Below, in pieces: positions 51,635-62,701 of a DNA stretch of 64,000 nt (its first letter is position 1; every line of letters starts with the position of its first letter). This stretch comes from Cryoendolithus antarcticus (taxonomy: Eukaryota > Ascomycota > Dothideomycetes > Cladosporiales > Cladosporiaceae), in assembly GCA_002077065.1 (NCBI GenBank), contig NAJO01000028.1, positions 124,001 through 188,000 on the forward strand, read 5' to 3'. The notes below the pieces were generated by a model. The model ran no database searches. It saw nothing but the letters and a program-made list of their open reading frames with translations, and had not been told where the DNA came from. A program made the translations under genes and the position numbers.

Positions 51635-52223
51635 ATGGCGATACCCACAATGATCGCGCGGGGAGCGCTGGGTTATGTACTGCGACAACAGGCACCCGGA
51701 TCGCGGCAGGTCCGATCAATACATGGCGGAGTCACGCGGCCACGAGTTGCACCGCAAGCCATCGGACAGGTCGCAGCGATCAGATGGCATTCAGTGCCCT
51801 CAGACGCCGTGACCAAGGTCTACGATTTCAGTGAGATCAAGAGCTTTGCAGACGCGCCCTCGAAAGACCGCGTACTTATCGGTGCGCCGTCACGTGCCAA
51901 TATGTCCCCTTCGCAGCACCTGACCTCTTACCCTAGACGTGCGTGAACCCAGCGAATTTGCCGCAGGCTACATACCCAACGCCATCAACATCCCGCTAAA
52001 GACGCAAGCCGATGCTCTATTCCTACCCGCAGACGAGTTCGAGGACAAGTTTGGCTTCAGCAAGCCTTCAGCCGACCAGGAGGTAGTATTCTACTGCAAA
52101 TCCGGGGTGCGAAGCTCGGCAGCAGCGCAGCTAGCGAGGACGGTAGGGTACAAAAACGTCAGCGAGTATAGGGGAAGCTGGCTGGACTGGGAGAAGAACG
52201 GAGGGAAGGCGAGTAAGCCATGA
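51635..52223 (+). CDS. Mitochondrial rhodanese-domain sulfurtransferase
   Basis: Single-domain rhodaneses transfer sulfane sulfur, for example from thiosulfate. Exons are 51635-51881 and 51937-52223 (55-bp intron), giving 177 aa. The first 60 residues are Arg-rich with no acidic residue until the Asp before AVTKVYDF, and fit a mitochondrial presequence. The rhodanese domain starts VYDFSEIKSF. The splice gives LI-DVREPSEFAAGYIPNAINIP, and the active-site loop is CKSGVRSSAAAQLA with the catalytic Cys. It ends with the conserved YRGSWLDWEKNGG. This is a normal fungal member, and the donor substrate is unknown. Confidence 0.92.
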
Positions 52224-52345
52224 GACTGGTTTCTTGATCCTTGAGTTGTATACATTACATTAGGTGAGGGCGGTGCCTATTTGCGGTGTGCCGTGCATAG
52301 GTGGGAAGATGTGTAGGTACAGGTCCTCGAGTCCTCTCTGCATGC

Positions 52346-53811
52346 TCAGGGAGATGCGGCAGGCTTGTCAGTCGACTCGGCATGTTTCTCGGTGACCTTG
52401 ACCGTCTCAGCGGGTGGAGGAGGTTGCTCGACGACGGTCTTGGTCGTCTCGGCCGGTGGTGCTGACTTCTCCTTCTCGGCTTTCTCCCTCTCAGCTTTCT
52501 CCTTCTCAGTCTTCTCCTTTTCAGCCTGATCGTGCTCAGCCTTTTTGTGCTCGGACATCTCGTGCGCGGCCTTATCGTGCTCCGCCTTCTCGTGCTCAAC
52601 CTTGTCGTGCTCGGCCTTCTCCTTCCCTGCCTTCTCGGTCTCGGTCTTCGACGACCCTGCCGCGGCGGCGGCTGCTGCCAGCTTCTCCTTCTCCGTCTTC
52701 TCCTCTTCAGTCTCTGACCCCTCAGCCGCTGGTGCCGACTTCGCCTTCTTAGCCTTCTTCGCTTTCTTCTCCTTGCCCGCGGACGCTGACTTGTCCTTGC
52801 CCGACTTATGCTTCTTGACCTTCTTCGACTTTTCCTTGACAGCCTTGCCATCGTCATCCGAGTCCGAGGAGTCTGAAGACGAGGTCTCAGCTTCGGAGGC
52901 GGCCGCTACGACTGCTGCTGGGGCGGCAACAACAACGACCTTCTCCGCAGCCAGGGGTTCGGTGGTACGACGTGCAGGTGCGGGCTTGTCCGCGGAGGTC
53001 GACTTGGCCTTGGTCAGAGGGACGGAAGTTCTCCTCGCAGGTGTTGGGCTCTGGACCATGATGACGGGAGCCACAGTTCGTGGTGGTGTGGCTGCAGTGG
53101 TGGGCGCGATGACCGGCGCGACGGGTGCGGCAGTTGCTGTCGCGGCCGTGACGGCTGCTGCTGGCGCTACGATCGCCGCGGCCGGAAGTGCGGCAGGAGT
53201 GACTGGTGCGACTGGCGTCGAGGCTGGAGCGGCTGCCTTCTGCAGTGGGACCATGGTCTCCGTGATCTGTGGCGGGCGGGCGTATGCCATCTGTGGCTGC
53301 TGGCTCTGGTACTCTGCGGTGATTGTCTGCTTCTCCTTCGCTTTGGCAGCGCGAGCCTTCACCTCTCTGTCCATCTGAGAGAGTGTGCAGCACCAACAGC
53401 AGCATACCGTCTGCGTGACTCGTCAGCACAGGATCCATCATGACTCTTGGGAAATGAAGCAGCTCACCAAGCAGTCAGTGCAGCCATGACTGTGGTCAAT
53501 TCCAAGTTGCTCGCGCATGTCGAAGCGAAGCCTCATCGTGGCTGGCCACCCGGCGAACCAGAACGTCCAGCAGCTACGATTGCAGTCGAAGAGTCCGGAC
53601 TCTTTGGATTTTGAAGTGCCTCGAAAGGCTTCCTCAACTCTGCCGAAGACGAAACATGAGCAACACCATGCTGTGCACTATGATGATTGTCAGCAGTTGC
53701 GTGGAGCGTTCAGCACTGCTGGAGACTAACACAGGACTTGCAACCTGTGCCGCATAGATCGTGCTCCCACTCGCCGTCCACGGACTTTGACTGAGCAACG
53801 GACGACGGCAT
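52346..53811 (-). CDS. PLAC8-domain protein with long Ala/Pro and Lys/Glu repetitive tail
   Basis: PLAC8 proteins are small Cys-rich membrane-associated proteins, some linked to metal or calcium handling and cell size. The domain is invisible in any single frame and appears only after joining exons 53811-53731, 53677-53468 and 53410-52346 (introns 53 and 57 bp), giving 451 aa. Visible blocks are EWEHDLCGTGCKSC, then CTAWCCSCFVFGRVEEAF, GLFDCNRSCWTFWF, RLRFDMREQLGI and GCTDCLTVCCCWCCTLSQ. From about residue 125 the protein changes to an Ala/Pro/Val/Thr-rich stretch, then a Ser/Asp cluster, then a Lys/Glu/Ala tail with imperfect EHDKA/EKEKA repeats over about 150 residues. Most fungal PLAC8 proteins are far shorter. 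Exon 3 is open without a stop, so the fusion is encoded in one frame. The tail's role is unknown, and it may be a charged helix or coiled coil. Confidence 0.85.
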
Positions 53812-54063
53812 CGTGACTTCGGGAAGTGGAGGTATGTCGTGTCGGAGAGGTGATATTTGGTGCTTCGGTAAAGTATGCAACGAGACAAATGAGTCGGCTT
53901 CGTGAGATGAGTAAGATGCTGATGATCAGAGTGTATAATGAAGAGGAATCAGCATAACAGTGAAGTCAAGCCATGTGTTGATGTGAAAGTGTGCTTTCCT
54001 TGGTATGTACAACATCTCCTGGTAAGTGCATCCACTGCTTGGTCGGTAAGTCCAGCACCGTCA

Positions 54064-56020
54064 CTACAGCCTCGCCTTCCCTGCTCGCAAAGCTTCCAGA
54101 TCAGCCGCCGTAAAGATCTCGTACACCTCGCTGCCTGGTCGCAACCAATACATAGTATCTTTCGGTCCCACATCTCCTGTAGCAATCTTATCAGGATCAA
54201 TCCCCTCCTTTCGCAACGGCACTTTGTTCTGTTTGTTATTATGCATCGGACTCTGCACATCTAGCAATCTAACGAACAGAGGCACAGCGTACTTCGGTAA
54301 CTTCTGTCTCGAGTATGCAAGCAGTCCTCGCCAGTCAAATTTCGCCCGCAGTTCTGGTGCGATGTAGATCGCTGCACACCCGGCTTTGCCATCGTGGTTT
54401 GGGATCTCGACACCGTACACATTCGTCTCATCTATGCCAGGGAAGTGGCCAAGGACTTCAGCTACCTCAGCTGTGGACACATTCTCCGACTTCCACCGGA
54501 ATGAGTCGCCCAGCCTGTCCAGGAAGAACCACCTCCCGTCATGGTCTCGCCGTAGCGCATCCCCTGTGCGGTAGAATAGATCACCTTTCTTGAAGACATT
54601 GCGCTCGAAGCGCTTTGCGGTGGCTTCAGGGTTGTTCCAGTACCCTACAAACGCGTCTTCCGTTGGACAGGCAACCAAGATCTCGCCGCCTTCGCTGTAG
54701 GGTGTTCTTCGCGCATGTCCAGTCGCTGGATCGCGGTAGAGATCGTCGTTCTCGTGATCGATCTGCACGGGGATGAAGACGTTGTGGAAGTTCCGCCGTT
54801 GCAGAGCGCCGTGATGACCTACATGAGCGGCGTGAAATGGTCCGCGAGCAACGTTCAGCAGTGACAGCATGCCCTCGGTAGAATTGAAGAACTCATTCAC
54901 GCAAGGTATATTGAAGCGTTCCTGGAACTTGCTGAAGACGTCCGGCCGCATGCCATTGCCGTACATGGCCTTCAGGTTGTGGTCTTTGTCAAGCTTCGAT
55001 GGCGGCGCGGCGAGAAGGTAGCGCGCTGTCTCGCCCACGTAGACGAAAGCGTGAGCGCCGGAGTCGTGAATATCTTGCCAGAAGTTTCGCACGCTGAATT
55101 TGCGGCCAATGCAGAGGGTGATGCCTGTGATCATGCAGCAGATTGCTGTCGTGCCGCCTGTGCCGTGGTATAGCGGCATGCAATCGTACCATCTGTCGCC
55201 CGGCTTAAGTCCTGTTGTGGCTAGCCTGGGCTTACCTAGAACTTGGGCGCGCTGTGTCTCGAAAGCACACGCTTTCGGCAATCCTGAAGTGCCGCTCGTG
55301 TAAAACAGGAAAATCGGGAACTTGCCGGTCACGCCATCTCGATATCCGTTGCCAGGCCTTGTCGTCGGGGTCGCAGCAATTTGATTCCGAGTGGCTGCGT
55401 TCAGTATGATGATTCGCATGCCCAACTCCCCTTCGAGTCGGTCCCGGACACCCTCAATCCTTTCCAGACATCCTGCATCCTCGTCTACGATCAACACCTT
55501 GCTGCCAGATATCTTCAGGCAATGCACCAGTCCATCTCCGCCCAGGTTGTAGTTGATCAGAGCTGGCGCAGTCCCAATTGCCCACATCCCCAGCATTGTC
55601 GCAACGACGTCCGGACTATTGATCAAATACGTGCCCACCAGCTCGCCCGGCTTGACGCCGTTCTGCGACAGAAAGTTGGCCCACTGGCATGACCATTGAT
55701 GCAGCTCAGCCCAGGTGTGTTGTATCGCAGGCTCCGAGGGCTGTGTTCGGTACCAGATCGCAACGCCATTCGGTCTCTGCGCGACCTGTTCCTCGAATCT
55801 GTACCACAACGATCGCTTGCCAGCTTTCGCTTGCTGCTGTGCCTCCTTCGCGACTGCGTTGTTCGTTCGTATCGTCTTGAGGTCCTTCCTGATGTGGTAA
55901 CGCGCATCGATATAGGCTGCTGCTGCGGCAGTGCCTGCAAGAGCTGCGCTCGCTGCTACAAGATCGTTTTAGCCACCGGGAAACTTGACAGAGCGTCAGA
56001 TAGGACATACCCAGTGCCAT
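54064..56020 (-). CDS. Very-long-chain fatty acid transporter/acyl-CoA synthetase (FAT1/FATP family)
   Basis: FAT1-type proteins import long and very-long fatty acids and activate them to CoA esters in membranes. Exons are 56020-56011 (10 bp) and 55955-54064 (55-bp intron), giving 633 aa. The small first exon gives MAL and the splice continues AASAALAGTAAAAAYIDARY, an N-terminal hydrophobic anchor. The AMP-binding motif is FLFYTSGTSGLPKACAFE. The substrate and family blocks YDCMPLYHGTGGT, YGNGMRPDVFSKFQERF and EFFNSTEG follow. The late motif FYRTGDALRRDHDGRWFFLD with DRLGDSFRWKSENVST is the FATP signature. The C-terminus ends AGKARL, which resembles a weak PTS1 (ARL), so peroxisomal placement is possible. 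Confidence 0.93.
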
Positions 56021-56652
56021 GGCCTGAGAAGACGTGACGAAATACGTGGAGACCGGAGCAAACGGGTGAGGAATTGGAAGATGTAGGAAGACCGCCTTAC
56101 GTGTCAGTACTGCCTTGAGCTTACGAAGGGAGGGCTGCGTTCGCGAAGTGCCTTGAGCGCTTCATATACTTTCTAAGATCGAGCGTACTGAAGTCGCGTT
56201 GTAGGAAACGCGGCAGTTGAACCGGACCTCGGACCCTTTGCCTGGTGAAGCTTGGGCCGTGATGCCCACACATAAACTACATGTACTTCGTGAAGGTCCC
56301 TCATTCACTGATGCAGTCATTAAGTGTAGAAGAAGGAACGAACAGAGGTGAAGAAGGAATGCTCGAGCAAGGTCAACGTCGAGTCCAGCTACACCAGCAT
56401 CAACGGCGGTGGCACGCCCAAAGGATCAGAAGAGATGCCTGAACCATACCATTCGCAGACTTCTTACAGGCCGAACACCTTGTTATCGCTGGCAGCGGTA
56501 GGTGAGCCAGCCTGTGTTAGCCGGAAAAGCTCAGCAGAGTACGCCAGAAGTCTTGGAAATCATGATGTCGATTACACAGTATCGCTATACAATCTCGGAT
56601 GTGGCCTCGCCATTGCAACCTGCCACTTCCTTACCTCAGCTCATATCATCGC
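56021..56652. other. Intergenic region between the FAT1-like gene and malate synthase
   Basis: About 630 bp between two minus-strand genes. It should contain the FAT1-like promoter and the malate synthase 3' region. No additional gene is supported. Confidence 0.5.
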
Positions 56653-58450
56653 TCATAGCTTCGCCGCAGGTGTCTTGTCACCCACGTTCGTTATCTCGTT
56701 ATAGAGCAATCTGCGCGTACATTAGCATCGTGATCGCGAAAGATGGGCGTCAGCCTGGACTTACGAAGTCAAGAACTCAGCATAGTCCTCGCCAGTGACC
56801 TGCGACGCAAAGTACTTCGCAGCAAGCTGGAACTTGTTGCCCTTCGGCGCACTCTTCTCCAGCTTGTCAGCCTGCTCCTGCAGCAACCTCAAGCTGTAAG
56901 CCTTGTCGACCTTCTTGCCCTCAGCCGTAGCAACACCATGTCTGACCCACTGCCACAGCTGTGAGCGCGACACCTCAGCCGTCGCAGCGTCCTCCATGAG
57001 ATAGTTGATAGGCACGCAGCCAACGCCACGGAGCCAGCCCTCCATGTAGCCGAGACCGATGTTCAAGTTCTTGCGTATTCCCTCCTCGGTGATCTTGCCT
57101 GGGACGTTCATGTTGAGCAAGTCGTTGGCAGTGACATGCACTTCTTCCCGCCGAATATGCATCTGATTCGGCGTTGGCATGTTGGCATTGAAGACCTCCG
57201 CCGCGATTGCCGCAAGCGCCGGATGCGCTACCCATGTTCCGTCGTGTCCAGCGCGGACCTCGCGCAGCTTGTCAGCACGCACGGAGTCCATGGCCTTCTT
57301 GTTCGCCTCGTCGTCATTCTTGATCGGGATCTGCGCAGCCATGCCACCCATGGCGTGCACACCGCGGCGATGGCAGGTCTTGATGAGAAGCTTGACATAG
57401 GCGTCCATGAAGGGGACGGTCATTGTGACGGCGCTGCGGTCGGGAAGCACGAAATTGGGGTTCTGGCGGAAGCGCTTGATCACGCTGAAAATATAGTCCC
57501 AGCGGCCGCAGTTGAGGCCGGAGGAGTGGTCGCGGAGTTCGTAGATGATCTATGCCCTGTCAGTGTCTGGTACGCAATGGGACGCGGCAGTACATACCTC
57601 GTCCATCTCAAATGCAGCTGGGATCGTCTCAATGAGGACAGTGCCTCGAATTGTACCGCGCCTCATGCCAATGTAGTCCTGTGCTAGGTTGAACACATCG
57701 TTCCACAGCCTAGCCTCGAGATGGCTCTCCATCTTGGGCAGGTAAAAGTATGGCCCAGTACCTCTCTTGACAAGCTCCTCTGCGTTGTTGAAGAAGTATG
57801 TGCCAAAGTCGAACAAGCTGCCGGAGATCGGCTCGCCATCAACTGTGAAGTGCTTCTCCTCCAGATGCCAGCCGCGTGCGCGTGCAATGAGTGTGGGTAG
57901 CACGCGATCGGTGCGCAGCTTGTACTCCTTCTCGCCTTGCTTGAAGTCCACTTGCTTGCGGATGGCGTCGTAAAGGTTGAGCTGTCCATTAATCATGTTG
58001 TCCCACGTTGGCGCACTCGAATCTGCGGAGTCTCAGTTAGCTCTGTAACTCACTCTAGAATCGACCTCACGTGATCGTACCCTCGAAGTCGGCCATATAC
58101 GTCCACACATCCGAGTTCAGCGCATTCACCACCATCTTGCGATCAGTCGGCCCTGTGATCTCGATCCTGCGGTCGACCAGACCCGGCGCGGGTGGAGGCC
58201 CTCGCCACGCATCGTTCTCGCGCACTTGCTTTGTCTCTGGGAGGAAGTCTAGGAGGTTGCCCTTGTCAAGCTCGGCTTGTCTGACCTCGCGGCGCTGGAG
58301 CAGATCTTTGCGACGCTGGTTGAAGGTGCGGTGAAGCACCGCGAGGAATACGGTGACTTCTTTCGAGAGCACCTTGCGCGTTTGATCGTTCAATGAGCCG
58401 AGGATGTTGACATCCTTAAGCGTCACTTCTGGCTGGTATGGTGTAGGCAT
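56653..58450 (-). CDS. acuE: Malate synthase, glyoxylate cycle
   Basis: Malate synthase condenses glyoxylate with acetyl-CoA to malate and CoA in peroxisomes (glyoxysomes) during growth on acetate or fatty acids. Exons are 58450-58081, 58022-57598, 57549-56765 and 56710-56653, giving 545 aa. Family blocks are [39 protein letters not shown], the catalytic region [20 protein letters not shown] and [20 protein letters not shown]. Further along come [13 protein letters not shown] and [20 protein letters not shown]. The last exon supplies [18 protein letters not shown], ending in the PTS1 tripeptide AKL. If the final 54-bp intron is kept, translation stops right at its donor (EFLTS) and the PTS1 is lost. 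It sits beside a FAT1-type gene, which is metabolically fitting but probably chance. Confidence 0.96.
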
Positions 58451-59252
58451 TCTGTAATGAGTTCCTATTGAGTAGTAGAGGCTTGGGTGAAGGGAAGCTA
58501 GTGGGATGGAGAGGAAACAGGTTGACGCAGTGAAAGTAGCTCTTGCCAGTATGTCGTCACGAGAGGTGACGGTCTAGAAGATATACACACCTACCGAGGG
58601 AAGTGACAGCGACAAGTATCCGCTCCGCATCACCCATGAGGCTGGCTCGGCCCAGGGGAGAGTAGCTTCGGCAGCTTGTGAAGGTGGAGAGATCTGGATG
58701 ACGTCCAGCTCGAAGAGCATATCGCGGTTATCGCTCTGTGGGGTGTTCTGCGGGGACGGGTTGACTTCATATGTCGATTCGCTCCTGCCCTCCCTCTTCA
58801 CTTACCATAATCCTGTGTCTTGCCATAAGAGTCGTACGTATATGACAACGAGCGCCCCACAGATACATACAACAATAGGGACAACAATAGGGACAGCATG
58901 TATCATCGCATCCGAGGTTCGCCAATTGCACGAGCTTGCGACTTTGTATCCCGGGCGAAACCGCCTGACATGGCCGTTGTAACCGCTCTAGCCGTTCCGC
59001 CAATGACAAGACACAACCGAGCCCCGCGACAGCCGCATCATGATGTCGCTCGCAGCGGTGGTAGCATACATGTCTGTCTTACATCTCAGAGATGCTCTCG
59101 AGATGCCAGCGTATTGAACCAGCCTCATGCCTCCTTATTCATCACCAGCCCCAGCAGACGTAGCTCCACCCCTCATGGACTGCCTCGAAAGTCAGTATCG
59201 CCATCTCGCGGGCGTGATGCGCTTCGGTTTCTCTCACTCACTATGGGAACGG
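58451..59252. other. Intergenic region upstream of malate synthase
   Basis: About 800 bp between the malate synthase start and the 3' end of the second MGCF gene. It includes a 12-bp tandem duplication at 58869-58892. No coding frame is supported. Confidence 0.5.
58869..58892. repeat. Tandem 2 x 12-bp repeat (acaacaataggg)
   Basis: Two exact head-to-tail copies of acaacaataggg occur in the malate synthase upstream region, with three more matching bases after. This is a small simple repeat, possibly a replication slip or a paired binding site. Confidence 0.7.
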
Positions 59253-59444
59253 TCAGTGACCGCTGCCATCTCCCTTCTTGTTATCACGAAGGCGACGTGC
59301 TTCAGTGTTCTCGATGTGACGGAGCCGACGTTTCTCGATCTTCGCATCTGATGGTGAAGGTTGTGTGATACCCGACAGGCGACTCACTTGCGCACGACCA
59401 TGCTCGTCCTGGCGATGTGTGGGCATGGACATGAAGCAGCCCAT
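59253..59444 (-). CDS. Small predicted lipid-anchored protein, MGCF family copy 2
   Basis: This is a 63-aa intronless protein starting at the ATG at 59444. It is paralogous to the gene at 36906-37094, with the same MGCF-S start, DEHGRA, TQPS, IEKRR and TEA blocks and the same C-terminal SGH, and it differs by one residue in length. An 18-base stretch (gacgagcatggtcgtgcg) is identical in both genes, while the flanks are unrelated. The start MGCFMSMP fits N-myristoylation plus Cys3 palmitoylation, and the basic segment KIEKRRLRHIEN could aid membrane binding. The substitution pattern keeps protein motifs while the DNA diverges, which suggests selection on the protein. The function is unknown. 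Confidence 0.75.
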   Translation of the reverse strand: MGCFMSMPTHRQDEHGRAQVSRLSGITQPSPSDAKIEKRRLRHIENTEARRLRDNKKGDGSGH

Positions 59445-59843
59445 TCTGCTTAGTCTGCGGATTGCAATCTGAGCCCTTGATTGAGTTGGGAAAGTAAGGA
59501 AAAGGTAGAGTAGTTCAGCTGAGCTGCTTGACTATGTGATGCCCGCATGCACAACTTGAAAAAGGCGCAGTCATTTCATGCAGATCTGTCGCAGTTGACT
59601 CCTGACGTGTAGGCATCAAGTGATTCTTCGTCACTGGAGAGACACGGGAGGTGACCAGGTATGATAGCTATAATGGGGCTGAGCGAAGTAAGTGATTGGC
59701 TGTATACTACGATCTGCATAGATCTGCATCATCCGCCGCACAAGTGCACGAATGCCCAACGGCTATATTAGGATCAGTCAGCTACAGGATCATAGTTCGC
59801 ACGCTCTATGGCCTCGCGCATGCGTCACCATAGTCTGCGATGA
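59445..59843. other. Intergenic region upstream of MGCF copy 2
   Basis: About 400 bp between the MGCF copy 2 start and the 3' end of the GH16 gene. It contains a short direct repeat (gatctgcat twice near 59711-59729). No gene is seen. Confidence 0.5.
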
Positions 59844-61208
59844 TCAAGGCGAACACCCTTTAAATCCCTCCTGCTGCCACATTTTCACACTCTTGATCTC
59901 CATCGCCCCGCCGTCCTTCCAGGTTGGCAGCCACTGCTCCCTCGCATTCCAGAAATCCAGCTTCGCCCGTGTTGAAGCATCAACCCAAGGCTTTCCCGCG
60001 ATGCCATCCTGGAACCACCCGTTCGTGCCACCTACTGCCAAGTTGATGAGCAGGTAGAAGTCCTGATCGAACGGCGTTGCAGGATTGCCAGTCTGGCTCC
60101 ACGGATCGACGAACCGGGTGCCGTTTGCATCAGCAACGGGAAAGTCACCTTTCTGCCAGAAGGGTTTGTTGAAGCCGGTGTATATCACTTGCGCGAGACG
60201 AGTGTCGACGTAGGTGAAGAGGTACTTTGGCGTCCACTCGAGGCCGAAAGTGTGGAACGCTCGCGGATAGGTCGAGAGCAAGACAGGCTTAACGGCGTGA
60301 TTGCGCCACCAGCCATCAGCGGAGTGCGATGGACCCCAATGAAGTGTCGATGAGATGAGCTGGTTGCCGCCTTGAGGGTAGGTGTAGTTGTTGCCACGGC
60401 TCTCGGCTATGTCTATCTCGCCTGACGCTGGCCATTGGCCGTAAGTGTCATTCTTGGGCAACATCCAGACTGCGGGCCAGAGCCAGTCGCCTGCTGGGAG
60501 ACGGGCGACGACTTCAACACGGCCGTATTTGATGCTCGTGCTTGCTTTGGTGCTGAGGCGAGCAGACTTGATGGGGTTTACGATGGTGCCGTTCGTGGTG
60601 TTGGTAGCTGATACGCAGTCGGTGAAGACGATGGAAGAGCACATGCCCAGCTCGGTGAGGTCGACGGTGTTGTTGCTTTCGATGAGATTTCGATCTTGGA
60701 GAGTGGGCTTGAGATGTAAAACTCCATCTTGTACGTATGCGTTCTCGTCGGTGTTGGTGGTCACTTCGAACTGTCCATTGCTACCACGAGATTAGCATTT
60801 GCCATATCGTTGGGTGTCGACCTCATTGTGATCGTACCCATATCCTCCCGACTCGACCTCCTTCATCCAAACATCCGAATCGAAGCCTTTCGAGAAGTCT
60901 TCATCAAGCACCTGACAATACTTGTAATTCGATATCCTCCTCGTGCCATCCCAGATGATGTATGCGGACAGCGCAAAGCCGACGAAGATGCCAATGACGG
61001 GAATGATCCACACCCACTTCTCACGTGGGTCTTTCTTCTCGAGCCATGGCCTCTCGATTTCACCCTTCTTGATGCGCCTCGAGCGGAAGTATGGCCGCTT
61101 CTGCGAGAACACGGCAGTGGTCGAAGCGACTCTGGAGGCAGGCATGGAGCCATACGGGGTGGCGAATGGGTTTGGTGCGACAGGACGCTCGGCGACGTTG
61201 ATCTCCAT
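59844..61208 (-). CDS. Membrane-anchored GH16 beta-glucanase/transglycosylase-like protein
   Basis: GH16 enzymes cut or remodel beta-1,3(4)-glucans of the cell wall. Exons are 61208-60838 and 60780-59844 (57-bp intron), giving 435 aa. An N-terminal basic cytosolic segment is followed by one membrane helix (WVWIIPVIGIFVGFALSAYI), so the enzyme is a type II membrane protein facing the lumen or outside. The splice joins ESGGYG to NGQFEVTTNTDENAYVQDG, the normal start of the jelly-roll. The catalytic motif GEIDIAES lies near residue 244, with both Glu and the Asp in the ExDxxE pattern. Aromatic substrate-cleft residues include WMLPKNDTYGQWPASG. Several N-x-S/T sites (NNTV, TNTTNGT, NNYT, NDT) fit glycosylation. 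The frame is open about 70 codons upstream of 61208 without an ATG, so an additional 5' exon cannot be excluded. Confidence 0.88.
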
Positions 61209-62146
61209 GCTCTTACGAGGTATAGCTGGAGCAGTAGCGCCGTATCGGCCGTCTTGTCTACTTTTGGGACTCCCCGGGAATGATGTAGTGCCTTTGGAAG
61301 CGGGAATGCAAAGGCGAAATGGAAAAGGCAACTCTCCGCTCGTACAAATGGGAACAGAAGGTGAGCAGGTTATCCACTCACCAGACTGTGACGGGTCAAT
61401 TGAGACAGAGATGTCCACCTACGGAAAGTCTGCGACATGTCGCGCTCCATTCGGTGATCGCCAATTGAAGCTGACCAAAAAGGGGCGACTTGGCTTCCTC
61501 GATACAGAGACTCGTGACAGACGGTCCCCAAACGACTGTATTGATATAGCCCGATAGTAGAGCAAGATATGCTCGACCAACAGCTGGGCATGGCTGGTGC
61601 TACTGCTGTACATCTCGTATTGCTTGGCCAGAATATAGGCATGAAGAACAGCTGACCATCTTGGAGCCGTCAGCACGGACTCTAGAACGCTTCTGTGCTG
61701 TGAATCAACAGATGGATCACCTTCCTCTGCGCTGCCTGTAGGTTCATCTTACTGTGACGCGGCCTTCGTTGTGAACACTACAGTCTCCAACGAGTCTACT
61801 ATCATAACGCGACTCGCTCGGTACCGCCATGTCCGGTCAATATCGTGTACGAGGCCGAGAAGTTCCTGGTTCTGCCTTCCACGGAAGGCTAAGCAAAGGA
61901 TCCGTTACAGCGCTGGACACGAATAAAGCAGCGTTGTTGCTGGTCGGCATCCGAGCTGAGGTTGAAGCGAAGCGGCTACAAGCAGCATCAACAATGCGAG
62001 GAGCGTCATGTCCTTTCGAAAGGGTCGTTGTTGAGCCTTTCAGACGTGCTGCTCAGCTACTTTCGCAATGAAGTTCAGTGAAATAACCTTGTCCGGTACA
62101 ATCATGGCTTCGTTACACGCGGGACTATATCACGAGGTCAGCACCC
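61209..62146. other. Intergenic region upstream of the GH16 gene
   Basis: About 940 bp with no firm gene. An 80-codon plus-strand ORF (61829-62071, ATG in good context) shows no recognised motif and is left as unsupported. Confidence 0.45.
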
Positions 62147-62701
62147 ATGCAACCCTCACTCACCGTTCATCACTTCCTCCATCAAGCAACACCCGTCAAG
62201 ACGACAATCTCCGTCGAGCCCGAACAGCCTACCACTCGTACCGCATACTACCTCGTGCAATGGCAGGAGCACAATGCCACCGGCCTGAGCTTCAACAAGC
62301 CCTTCGGAGTCTATAAGCGCAAAGATGACGCCCTCCGGATCGTCCACAATGCGCGCAATTAGGACGAGCTCGTGTTGAGTGACCACGCTCAGCCAGGTTA
62401 CCCATACTGCAACAAGCTGGGTCCGATCGAGGACCAGAACGACAACTACGTTGGCACGGGGTATCAGTGGCTCTTTCATAAGGAGGATCTTGTGTCGGTG
62501 TGGTTCAAGCAAGTTTGGGTCTATTCTGATGAAGATCAAACCGATTCGGGCTATGATCGCAACAGACGGTCCAGTCCAGGGAACACGGAACTTGAAGAGG
62601 ATTTTGTGGGTGTAGCGGGCGAGGGCATTGACCATTGGGAGGTGGCGGCCTTGACATCCATTTACTTGCGCGGTATGATGGGGCCTGCGTGGGGTGAATG
62701 A
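62147..62701 (+). pseudogene. Hypothetical ORF interrupted by one in-frame TAG
   Basis: From the ATG at 62147 the frame encodes 71 residues, meets TAG at 62360-62362, and then stays open in the same frame to TGA at 62701 (184 codons in all, stop included). Both halves have normal, non-repetitive composition (for example AYYLVQWQEHNATGLSFNKP before and GYQWLFHKEDLVSVWFKQVW after). This suggests one gene broken by a point mutation, a read-through stop, or a sequence error. A splice that removes the TAG would have to delete a coding-looking segment and lacks a consensus donor. I recognise no family, so the assignment as pseudogene is tentative. Confidence 0.45.

Noticed and set aside
52255..52857. 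200-codon Arg-rich minus-strand ORF
   Set aside because: It is a shifted reading of the Lys/Glu repeats in the PLAC8 gene; the composition comes from frame shift of the repeats.
52545..53378. 277-codon plus-strand ORF in the PLAC8 tail region
   Set aside because: It is antisense to the repetitive tail; Ala/Ser/Phe-rich composition is the mirror of the Lys/Glu codons.
59711..59729. Short direct repeat gatctgcat twice
   Set aside because: Nine bases with a one-base spacer is too small to infer a mobile element footprint or regulatory role.
61829..62071. 80-codon plus-strand ORF with ATG in good context
   Set aside because: It has no recognised motif and no supporting paralogue; kept as unsupported rather than annotated.
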